Made by a program: the position numbers and the translations under genes. Below the pieces are notes generated by a model. It was not told the origin of the DNA. It saw nothing but the letters and a program-made list of their open reading frames with translations, and did no database searches. A stretch of 7,005 nucleotides of DNA, taken from Blautia sp. AF19-10LB (lineage in GTDB: Bacteria > Bacillota > Clostridia > Lachnospirales > Lachnospiraceae). Below, piece by piece: positions 1 to 5,667 of the stretch. Position 1 is the stretch's first letter. Each line of letters starts with the position of its first letter. Where the stretch lies: positions 2,088 through 9,092 of the forward strand of contig NZ_QTWS01000065.1 in assembly GCF_003461245.1 (NCBI RefSeq). The letters run 5' to 3'.

Positions 1-58
1 ATGCCTTCTTTTTACAGATACCATTCTATAATACATGGAATTCTATGTCAATATTACC

Positions 59-403
59 TTAATTGCAATAGCGTCGCATATCGGTTTCTTTTATGAAGCC
101 TGTATGGCAGAATGTATCTTCTTTAAAGATATTTAATCGTGGCTGTTTACCTTTCCAATATGAAATAAATGATCAGATAAACCATATATAATATGATACT
201 GGCCGTATGGTGCTTTTATATACAGTGCTTATAATTCCTACCACGCATACAAACGTAACAATTAAAGAACCTGCTTGGTTTGCAATATAGTGGTCTTTAG
301 CAATACTATATTGCAAAGCAGAAATATCCAGCTGTTTATGCTTTGAAGATTTATCATTAGTACAAACTTCCTGAAGCAATTGACCTAGTAATTTTATATG
401 CAT
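59..403 (-). pseudogene. small membrane protein frame interrupted by TGA (probable pseudogene)
   Basis: I do not recognise this protein. Read on the minus strand from an ATG at 403, there are 76 codons, then TGA (173-175), then 37 further codons in the same frame up to TAA (59-61). The N-terminal part is polar and lysine-rich. It is followed by a hydrophobic segment (GSLIVTFVCVVGIISTVY, about residues 45-62). A second hydrophobic segment runs straight across the stop (SYYIWFI, stop, SFISYW), so a Trp codon turned into TGA would restore a two-helix membrane protein with a charged cytoplasmic-style tail. No ribosome binding site precedes the ATG, and the frame is closed upstream by TAA at 437-439, so the true start may be lost. 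Other genes here use TGG for Trp and TGA as a stop, so recoding is unlikely. Chance open frames in AT-rich DNA remain possible; confidence is low. Confidence 0.35.
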
Positions 404-634
404 GTCGTTTACCGGCCCGTGTTCGATAATATTTTGTTACTTTCACTTTTATTAGAATAGAAAAATTAAAAACTTTATAATATAACGTATATGAGTAAGT
501 ATGAAGAAGGAAGAATTTACTCCCTGCAAGGATTTCAGAACTCCAATACACCAAAGCCACACTAAACGTCTAAAACACCCAAAATCAACGATATGAAAGT
601 AAAAGATAATGGATAACATCGATTTTTAATAAGT
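404..634. other. AT-rich stretch without a supported gene
   Basis: This stretch holds short open frames on both strands. The longest is a 67-codon minus-strand frame starting at a GTG near 560, but none has a ribosome binding site or a recognisable motif. A TATAAT hexamer at 476-481 has no good -35 partner. I see no repeat or RNA gene here. Confidence 0.4.
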
Positions 635-664
635 TTGTAAAGTTATATCAACCGGTGTTATAAT
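635..664 (+). promoter_or_regulatory. sigma-70/SigA-type promoter for the zinc-ribbon gene
   Basis: TTGTAA (635-640, 4 of 6 to the -35 consensus) is followed after 18 bp by a perfect TATAAT (659-664). The -10 box overlaps the ATG at 663, so that ATG lies upstream of the expected transcript start (about 671) and cannot be translated from this promoter. This favours the internal start at 780, which would have a leader of about 110 nt. Confidence 0.55.
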
Positions 665-769
665 GGTGAAAAGCAATGAGAAAGGAATTCCACACATCAA
701 CCAGACCAAATTAAGCTATGATACCGCAACCAAAGAAGTAGGAAGCAATGATCTGAAATACAAAAAATC

Positions 770-774
770 AGGAG
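770..774 (+). promoter_or_regulatory. ribosome binding site that decides the zinc-ribbon start
   Basis: AGGAG at 770-774 stands 5 nt before the ATG at 780. The upstream in-frame ATG at 663 has no such site. This is the best evidence that translation begins at 780. Confidence 0.6.
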
Positions 775-779
775 ATAAG

Positions 780-1073
780 ATGGGCAGACTATATAAAATT
801 AACCCCACATGCCCTCATTGTGGCGAAGAACATGAATGTTGGACTATCCGCCTGAAGGATGAATAGCAACAGGTATTAGATGAACATGCAAGGCAGCATG
901 AAGGAGAACATCCACTAATATCTCTGATGTCTCCACCAGGACTGGAAGTTACCCGTAAGTTAAAGTGTAGGGTATGTAACAGAGAGTTTGAAATAGAAAT
1001 CGCTATCAGAAAAGAAAATGAAGTTGGGTGGAACCATCCCGATTTTATTCCAGTTGGCAAATACCCAGTGTAA
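780..1073 (+). pseudogene. zinc-ribbon protein split by an in-frame amber stop
   Basis: The frame from ATG 780 reads 28 codons, meets TAG at 864-866, then stays open for 68 more codons to TAA at 1071-1073. Joined, it gives a 97-residue protein with CPHC (residues 11-14) and CRVC (63-66), the spacing of a two-knuckle zinc ribbon, with a mid-section rich in Glu, His and Gln. The stop lies between the two knuckles, so the short product would have only half the metal site. The same frame is open further upstream to an ATG at 663 (136 codons in all), but that ATG sits inside the -10 box. The gene has its own promoter, ribosome binding site and terminator, which suggests it was functional recently. 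I do not recognise the family. The simplest reading is a nonsense mutation, for example from CAG before the following CAA CAG; suppressed amber or a sequencing error are alternatives. Confidence 0.6.
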
Positions 1074-1098
1074 TTAATTTTTTATTTTTGTCAAATGT

Positions 1099-1131
1099 AA
1101 AGAGAGACCGGAAGTGATCTGGTCTCTCTTT
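1099..1131 (+). terminator. strong intrinsic terminator, possibly bidirectional
   Basis: A perfect 11-bp stem (AAAGAGAGACC at 1099-1109 with GGTCTCTCTTT at 1121-1131) extends inward by three pairs, including one G-U, to leave a 5-nt loop. It lies 25 bp after the zinc-ribbon stop. The stem ends in a short T run on both strands, so it may also stop transcripts coming from the minus-strand excisionase remnant. Confidence 0.75.
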
Positions 1132-1269
1132 AATAATATCTACACCTTAAACTATAGCTGGAATCTCGGTGCATGATTTTGCTGCCTCAAATGTATGATA
1201 TATTTTTTATGGCATTGCTTTGTCGAGAAAATCACTTGCAAAATTATTGTGGGATTGCCCAAGCGTAGA
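1132..1269. other. short stretch without a supported gene
   Basis: On the minus strand, after the stop of the excisionase remnant, the same frame reads on for two broken pieces (ending near 1207 and 1150) with no start or ribosome binding site. They may be decayed coding sequence of the same mobile element, but I cannot assign them. Confidence 0.3.
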
Positions 1270-1480
1270 TTATAGGAGTACATCAGAATTAGTAGCCATA
1301 GAATTCTCACCACGCATCCATCAGTCAAAAGATTCTTTGAAAATACGAAATGATTTCCGATTTTTAAAATAACAAAGGGATATTTATTTTTATAAACCTC
1401 TCCAGTAAATTAATAAGCAGATTCCCGGCTTATATTCAGATCTGCTGCATTTCAGTTACAGTATAGACTTGTTTATCCAT
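1270..1480 (-). pseudogene. decayed excisionase / helix-turn-helix DNA-binding protein
   Basis: Hand translation across frames recovers a roughly 70-residue protein of the small excisionase type (MerR-like winged helix, as in Tn916-type Xis and phage Xis), which binds attachment-site DNA and directs excision by an integrase. It starts at 1480 as MDKQVYTVTEMQQI. A one-base loss (next to 1438) follows, then LNISRESAY, a TAA, and a stretch containing KYPFVILKIGNHF. After a second one-base loss come KESFD, a TGA and WMRGENS, ending at TAA 1270-1272. TVTEMQQILNISRESAY is the recognition-helix region, and KIGNHF plus KESFD.WM are the wing and tail typical of this family. A ribosome binding site (GGAGGT, 1488-1493 on the opposite strand) precedes the start at 8 nt. 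Two frameshifts and two stops make it a clear pseudogene. It points to a mobile element that once used this site; no integrase is in the window. Confidence 0.7.
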
Positions 1481-1590
1481 GCATAACACCTCCAGCATAT
1501 ATAGCAATATGTTATTTTTCACGAAAGATGTCATTTTTACAAAGAAGTCAAAAATTCATACCTTTTCTTACTGAATCTTCTTTTTTTCTT

Positions 1591-1599
1591 TGCTATAAT
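1591..1599 (+). promoter_or_regulatory. extended -10 promoter of the ApeA-like gene
   Basis: TGCTATAAT at 1591-1599 is a perfect extended -10 element (TG, one base, TATAAT). No convincing -35 lies 16-18 bp upstream, which fits an extended -10 promoter. Transcription would start near 1606, giving a leader of about 30 nt. Confidence 0.55.
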
Positions 1600-1638
1600 C
1601 AATATAAGATATAGGCAAATACATAAAGGGGAATGTGC

Positions 1639-3012
1639 ATGGATAATAAAAACTTTCAAATTGAAGGGGCGAAAATTCAGTTACCAGTTAATTCAGAAAA
1701 CATGAAAGAGTACGATATCACATATATTATCGATCAGCGGCATGGATTCATATTGGATTGTCCAGAACCATGTAATCAGTATTACCATGATTATTGGAGA
1801 AATCGAAAACTGATTCAAGCAAAAGTCTTGTTTGGAGTCGATAAGAATAATATCTCATTTACGCTTGTAGACTGTGCAATCGAATTGTCAGGAATACCAA
1901 CACGCAAAATGAAAATCAGTTGGAATAGGATTTTGTATGGCCTTCATACAGAAAAAGACATGGAACTGACTTGTACTGTTGCTGAATATACATTGCGTTT
2001 GAGTAAGTATATTCCTTATCGACGAATAATCTGGTTAGACGAATATATACTTATTCCAGATGTATTAATAGCAACGGTAAGACTAAGAGATAAATACAAT
2101 GAAGAGTATTCTGTAATAAAACTAACATGCAAGGACTCAATTACAGTACGGGAAATGGACATTTACTTGATTCGATTTTTAGAGATTCAATATCTGTTAT
2201 CGGGTTATTTTCCAGATGTGATAGAACAAAAATATTTGCTTGATAATAATAAATGTGCAGAGGGAATCAAGCAAATTTCTGGATACATTAATGCAACTGT
2301 AAGGAATACGGGATTTTTGTACTCTATTTCTCTCAAAGCATGTACAGATTTTTCGGATATTTACAGGAATTGGCTTGAAAGACGAAAGAAAGTAGTTATT
2401 CAATTCAATATGTTTGCATATACTTCAGAATCCAGAGATTATGTTGATGAAGTACCGATTGCGACATATATCCAGTGTTTGGAAGGATATATGGATATTG
2501 TACATGGAAAAAAACTAAAAAGATATGATAAAAAAGCGATAAACGATATTGCAGATATCCTTTGCCTAACTGCAGAAAATGTTCCAATAATTGAAGAAAT
2601 TTGTTGTAATAGTAGAATAGATAAAGAAGAGCTGTCAAGAAGAATAAAAGCACTTTTGGGCAACCTGACCAGATTAGATTTAAAGGGAAAAATAGAGTAT
2701 GCCATCAATCTGTCTCCTGACATAAGCCGTATTTTTGAATATGAAAAGAAACATGTAGACGAAAAAGGCAATAGTCTGTATGATATATTTATAAGAAAAG
2801 CGCATGTCCATCGAAACTGGCTATCCCATATGTTTGAAAATAAAACACCGCAGCATTTTTCAGGAGCAGAAATAGATCTTGCTGCCAGAAAACTTAAATT
2901 TTTATTTAGGTTATTGCTTCTATATGATATTGATGCAGATATAGTTGAAGGAGATATAGACAGAGTTTGTAGAAATATTGATAAGTGGTATGAAAAAAAT
3001 AAATTATTCTGA
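1639..3012 (+). CDS. ApeA-like HEPN ribonuclease-type defence protein
   Basis: This 457-residue protein resembles ApeA, a single-gene anti-phage system in which a HEPN RNase domain is thought to cut RNA and arrest the infected cell. The N-terminal two thirds (about 15-270) are mixed strand and helix, like the ApeA N-terminal domain. A central part (about 255-290, including ATYIQCLEGYMDIVHG) matches the helix that opens ApeA-type HEPN domains. The catalytic motif is R392-N-W-L-S-H397, the canonical R-[N/D/H]-x3-H, followed by a Leu-rich C-terminal helix (KFLFRLLLLYD). There is no signal peptide or membrane segment, so it should be cytoplasmic. I chose the ATG at 1639 because AAAGGGG ends 7 nt before it; the ATG at 1633 abuts that site and would add two residues. 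It has its own promoter and terminator, so it looks like a stand-alone gene. The ApeA assignment comes from pattern memory, not a search; another HEPN abortive-infection family is the main alternative. Confidence 0.72.
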   Translation: MDNKNFQIEGAKIQLPVNSENMKEYDITYIIDQRHGFILDCPEPCNQYYHDYWRNRKLIQAKVLFGVDKNNISFTLVDCAIELSGIPTRKMKISWNRILYGLHTEKDMELTCTVAEYTLRLSKYIPYRRIIWLDEYILIPDVLIATVRLRDKYNEEYSVIKLTCKDSITVREMDIYLIRFLEIQYLLSGYFPDVIEQKYLLDNNKCAEGIKQISGYINATVRNTGFLYSISLKACTDFSDIYRNWLERRKKVVIQFNMFAYTSESRDYVDEVPIATYIQCLEGYMDIVHGKKLKRYDKKAINDIADILCLTAENVPIIEEICCNSRIDKEELSRRIKALLGNLTRLDLKGKIEYAINLSPDISRIFEYEKKHVDEKGNSLYDIFIRKAHVHRNWLSHMFENKTPQHFSGAEIDLAARKLKFLFRLLLLYDIDADIVEGDIDRVCRNIDKWYEKNKLF

Positions 3013-3033
3013 TGAAGAGAAAGACACAATTGA

Positions 3034-3061
3034 GGCGTGCTAAGCTGGCACTCCATTTTTA
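3034..3061 (+). terminator. probable terminator of the ApeA-like gene
   Basis: GGcGTGC (3034-3040) pairs with GCACtCC (3048-3054) around a 7-nt loop, with one C-T mismatch, and is followed by ATTTTTATTT. It lies 21 bp after the ApeA-like stop. The stem is short, so confidence is moderate. Confidence 0.5.
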
Positions 3062-3064
3062 TTT

Positions 3065-3127
3065 CTCAGGCTATATATTGGTATCACTAAGCTGCTTTTG
3101 TGATACACTGAGTATATGCTTTTAAAT
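3065..3127 (+). promoter_or_regulatory. dyad overlapping a possible promoter of the truncated gene
   Basis: GTATCAC (3081-3087) and GTGATAC (3100-3106) form a perfect 7-bp inverted repeat around 12 nt. CTCAG (3065-3069) and CTGAG (3108-3112) add an outer pair. A weak promoter, TTGTGA (3098-3103), 18 bp, TTAAAT (3122-3127), has its -35 inside the right arm. The layout suggests an operator, but an RNA hairpin is equally possible. Confidence 0.3.
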
Positions 3128-3342
3128 TATGTGTGGCAGAACATGTAGAATGGTCAGAAGGAAGCGGTATGGATCGATTGTTAACAGAACAGAAGGCTTT
3201 GAAGAAATTGGGAATTGAAGATTTCCGTCACTTAACAAAAGATAAAGCCATTATGATGGTGTCTATGTTAGATAAAATGGAACCAGAGATAACTAAAAAG
3301 GCTATAGAGCAATTTCCACATTTTTCAGATACAATGTATACG

Positions 3343-3357
3343 GTAAATCATCCGTAC
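3343..3357 (+). repeat. IS66 terminal inverted repeat, tnpC end
   Basis: GTAAATCATCCGTAC matches the opposite end, read inward, at 11 of 15 positions (GTAAAT, T at position 9, and GTAC at 12-15). The GTAA start is typical of IS66. Confidence 0.75.
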
Positions 3358-3371
3358 TACTCTAACTTTAA

Positions 3372-3395
3372 GCCGCCGTTTCCGGCGGCAAGATT
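3372..3395 (-). terminator. GC-rich hairpin after tnpC
   Basis: GCCGCCG (3372-3378) pairs perfectly with CGGCGGC (3383-3389) around TTTC, between the tnpC stop and the IS end. Its T run is better on the plus strand (AAGATTTT) than on the minus strand (TTAAAGTT). It may therefore both end tnpC transcription and shield the IS from transcription entering from the left. Confidence 0.6.
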
Positions 3396-5015
3396 TTAAA
3401 TATTAGTTGTCTTTGTTCTACTCCGGCATATTTCCGGAAGTGTTTCGGGCCATGGAAGGATATCATCTATAAAGCTGTATTCCTTGTCATCCTGATGATC
3501 TTTCAATACAGTCAGGACATATTCAAGATATCGAAACGGATTAAGGTTATTAGCCTTTGCGGTTTCTGTGATACTGTAGATAATGGCACTGGCATTTGCA
3601 CCATCCAGACTGTCGATCAACTTCCATGTATGCTTATGAAGACAAAAACTCCGCAGGGCACTTTCTGTCGCATTGTTGTCCATAGGAATATCGCCATCTT
3701 CCAGAAAGGCTTTCAGAGAAGCTTCCTGATTGATACAGTAGTTGATCCCATCCAGAGTCTTTCCTCTGGAAAGCTGATTTTTAGTCTGGATCTCTTTTGC
3801 CCATGCAAAGAAGGCCTCTACAAGAGGTCTGATGTTGGCCTGACGGTACATCTTTCTGACTTTTGCAGGCTGTCCCTCCATCTGGTTGTCCAGATGATAG
3901 ATCGCTGTGATCCGGCTGACTGCTTCGTAAGCTACAGTCTCTTTCGCATTTTTCTGTGCTGCTTTCGGCAGGGCTTTCAACGCCTCCGCAAACCTGCGCC
4001 TTGCATGGGACCAGCAGCCGGCAAAGACGATGTCTGGATTTTCCCTGTCCAGCTTCCTGTATGCAGAGTAACCGTCGCATACCACGATCCCTTTAAAATC
4101 CTTCAGGAATTCTTCCGGATGGTCCGCTTTCCGGGTACGCTGGTATTCATACAGGATGATCGGAGTATCCGTATAACTCTTTCCTGTCCGATAGATCCAC
4201 ATGTAACTTTTGCTGTTTGCCGGCCGTCCATCCTTAGTGACCATGACCGGAGTCTCATCAGCCTGAAGTACATGAAACTGATACATCTCTTTATGGATCC
4301 GGTCATAAAGGATCCCCAGATACCTGTCCGCACACTGGATCATCCAGTTTGCCATGACCTGTCTGGAGATATGGATGTCATTCCGCAGGAATTCCTGGCT
4401 GATCCTGTAAAGAGGAAGCCCGTTTACGTACTTGGCATTCATGATGCTTGCCGCAAGTGACGGAGTGAGCAGGCTGTTACGGAGCAGATCCTTCGGACGG
4501 TCCGCTTTTATGATCGTCTGGTTGTCCCTACCAGCGTAGACTGCCACATGATGTTCTTCAACAGTATAGACTGCAGGCTGCACACGTACCCTTTTATAGA
4601 TCTCGTCTGGAAGCTGTTTCCATCCATCTGTGCCAAAGACATCCTGGAGTTTTTCTTCTGACAGGGTATGGACGATCACTTCAACCGGAAGATCTTTCAG
4701 ATCTGCCTCCCGTTTTCCTTTATTTTTGCGGCGCGGCTGTATCACATCTTCCTCAACAGGCTCAACCACATACAGTGTTTCCGTAAGTGCTTCAGCCTCA
4801 TTAAATATAAGCTCCAGTTCCAGCTGTCCGGAGATCGTTTCCAGTTTTTCGGAAGAACGGCCGTAACGCTTATTGTTTGCGTCAGCGATCTGCTCGATCA
4901 GGCGCTCCATGTTTGTATTCAGCTGGTGGATCTGATCCTGCATGGACAGGATGACTGCCATAAGTGTTTCCCTGCTGAAATCATTCAGTTCTTCTTCTGT
5001 ATATACTTTTGCCAT
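3396..5015 (-). CDS. tnpC: IS66 family transposase TnpC (DDE)
   Basis: This 539-residue protein is the catalytic transposase of IS66, which cuts and joins the element's ends. Residues 1-70 include a helical, probably coiled-coil leader (about 14-48) and the conserved NKRYGRSSEK. A basic linker (RRKNKGK, 95-101) follows. The region where IS66 proteins normally have a zinc finger (about 115-180) has no cysteine at all. The DDE core contains D253 (LQADETP), D314 (VVCDGYSAYR), the signature GCWSHARRR (333-341) and E451 (MDNNATESALR). The C-terminus has the IS66 tail (YLEYVLTVL, then DDILPWPE). Length and motifs are complete, so it is probably functional. An AAAGGAG site (5026-5032, opposite strand) lies 10 nt before the start, a slightly long spacing. 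It is separated from tnpB by a structured 292-bp gap and so is probably controlled separately. Confidence 0.95.
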   Translation of the reverse strand: MAKVYTEEELNDFSRETLMAVILSMQDQIHQLNTNMERLIEQIADANNKRYGRSSEKLETISGQLELELIFNEAEALTETLYVVEPVEEDVIQPRRKNKGKREADLKDLPVEVIVHTLSEEKLQDVFGTDGWKQLPDEIYKRVRVQPAVYTVEEHHVAVYAGRDNQTIIKADRPKDLLRNSLLTPSLAASIMNAKYVNGLPLYRISQEFLRNDIHISRQVMANWMIQCADRYLGILYDRIHKEMYQFHVLQADETPVMVTKDGRPANSKSYMWIYRTGKSYTDTPIILYEYQRTRKADHPEEFLKDFKGIVVCDGYSAYRKLDRENPDIVFAGCWSHARRRFAEALKALPKAAQKNAKETVAYEAVSRITAIYHLDNQMEGQPAKVRKMYRQANIRPLVEAFFAWAKEIQTKNQLSRGKTLDGINYCINQEASLKAFLEDGDIPMDNNATESALRSFCLHKHTWKLIDSLDGANASAIIYSITETAKANNLNPFRYLEYVLTVLKDHQDDKEYSFIDDILPWPETLPEICRSRTKTTNI

Positions 5016-5116
5016 GGGTGTCGTTCTCCTTTATCTGATGTTCCTATTGTAACGCAAAGATAAAAAAAAAGCGAATCCGGCAGACAGGGTATCCGTCATT
5101 TTTACTAATAGATGAA

Positions 5117-5165
5117 TACTCTGAAAAACTCAAAAAACTATTAGTTTTTCGGGCTTTTCAGAGTA
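5117..5165 (-). repeat. inverted repeat A with nested hairpin
   Basis: TACTCTGAAAA (5117-5127) and TTTTCAGAGTA (5155-5165) form a perfect 11-bp stem. Inside it, AAAAACT (5133-5139) pairs with AGTTTTT (5143-5149) around a 3-nt loop. Confidence 0.7.
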
Positions 5166-5203
5166 CTTATCCACAAGCCCTGTAAAGGGACCTGAAAGTA
5201 CTC
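5161..5203 (-). repeat. inverted repeat B, competing with A
   Basis: GAGTACTT (5161-5168) and AAGTACTC (5196-5203) form a perfect 8-bp stem. CCCT/AGGG (5178-5181, 5186-5189) is a small hairpin inside. Bases 5161-5165 also belong to the outer stem of repeat A. Confidence 0.6.
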
Positions 5204-5307
5204 CTGAATAAATGAAGGCAGCGGAATCATGAAAAGTGGATAACTCTTTTTCGGGACTTATGATGATTGGAAGATATTTTTTTATTTTCTCTGTTTTGCA
5301 CAGGATC

Positions 5308-5667
5308 TTATAAGACCTTATCCGGTCTGACTTCCTGGATCGGATGGCGTGCAACAACTTCCAGTCCCTGCATGAGATACTGGTACTGCTCCGGTGTGAT
5401 CTCCATTGCCTCTTCTTTTGTGCGGGGCCAGTTGAATGCACCCAGTTCCAGCCTTTTGTATAAGAGCAGGAAGCCATCGCCTTCCCAGACCAGCCCTTTG
5501 ATACGGTCAGTCCGCCTTCCGCAGAACAGAAACAGGATATCTTTTTGATACGGATCCAGTTGAAAATTGAACTTGATGATGGATGCAAGGCCCTCCATAC
5601 CACGTCTCAGATCTGTGTAGCCGGTAGCCAGGTAGATCCTGCGGAACCCGGAAGCATCATTCAGCAT
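5308..5667 (-). CDS. tnpB: IS66 family accessory protein TnpB
   Basis: This 119-residue protein is the second IS66 protein (IS66 Orf2-like family), needed for efficient transposition; its biochemical role is unclear. The family signature is complete: GYTDLRRGMEGL (16-27), then ILFLFCGRRTDRIK (44-57), then VWEGDGFLLLYKRLE (60-74) and FNWP (78-81). Length is normal for the family. Its start overlaps the end of tnpA by 11 bp (5657-5667), and a GGAGAG-like site lies just upstream within tnpA, so the two are probably translated in a coupled way. It is followed by the structured gap before tnpC. Confidence 0.95.
   Translation of the reverse strand: MLNDASGFRRIYLATGYTDLRRGMEGLASIIKFNFQLDPYQKDILFLFCGRRTDRIKGLVWEGDGFLLLYKRLELGAFNWPRTKEEAMEITPEQYQYLMQGLEVVARHPIQEVRPDKVL

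Larger units (their letters stand above)
3169..3399 (+). pseudogene. conserved small protein truncated by IS66 (N-terminal 58 codons plus IS-derived tail)
   Basis: The authentic part runs from ATG 3169 to about 3342. It reads MDRLLTEQKALKKLG, then a helical stretch containing DFRHLTKDKAIMMVSML and KAIEQFPHFSDTM. I remember Firmicutes proteins of unknown function that share the pattern 'dFRHLTKDK...sMLdkMdPE...kAleqFPeF' and run to well over 100 residues, so this copy probably lacks its C-terminal half. From 3343 the frame enters the IS66 end, and the last 18 codons (ending PPFPAARF) are read from the IS terminator hairpin, stopping at 3397-3399. I chose this start because AAGGA (3158-3162) stands 6 nt upstream; a GTG at 3133 in the same frame lacks a ribosome site. 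The chimera's stop overlaps the tnpC stop on the other strand. The missing half is not found in the right flank of the IS. Function unknown. Confidence 0.6.
5016..5307 (-). promoter_or_regulatory. structured tnpB-tnpC intergenic region
   Basis: This 292-bp gap has no supported gene. In the order of minus-strand transcription it holds: a GTGGATAA/TTATCCAC repeat (5236-5243 and 5167-5174); hairpin B (5196-5203 with 5161-5168); hairpin A (5155-5165 with 5117-5127) with an inner AAAAACT/AGTTTTT stem; a run of nine T on the minus strand (5062-5070); a weak TACAAT -10 (5046-5051) without a good -35; and the tnpC ribosome site (5026-5032). Hairpins A and B share 5161-5165 and cannot form together, which suggests an attenuator-like control of tnpC. 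Confidence 0.5.

Noticed and set aside
357..560. 67-codon minus-strand frame
   Set aside because: GTG start without a ribosome site, no motif, and it overlaps the membrane-protein frame. I could not support it as a gene.
864..866. Pyrrolysine or selenocysteine recoding at the TAG/TGA-split frames
   Set aside because: No supporting tRNA or recoding element is visible in the window, and a clearly decayed neighbour (1270-1480) shows that genes here are degenerating.
815..1060. 81-codon minus-strand frame opposite the split zinc-ribbon gene
   Set aside because: Ser/Cys-rich antisense translation without a ribosome site. The plus-strand frame explains the promoter, start and terminator.
2439..3056. 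205-codon minus-strand frame under the ApeA-like gene
   Set aside because: Ser/Leu/Phe-rich translation typical of the antisense of an AT-rich gene; the plus-strand gene has a promoter, ribosome site and HEPN motif.
3495..4460. Long plus-strand open frame (321 codons) inside the IS
   Set aside because: It is the antisense shadow of tnpC, which has full family motifs. The frame has no ribosome binding site and no recognisable domain.
5130..5603. 157-codon minus-strand frame overlapping tnpB
   Set aside because: It is tnpB sequence read in another frame and then runs into the structured gap; tnpB itself has the complete signature.
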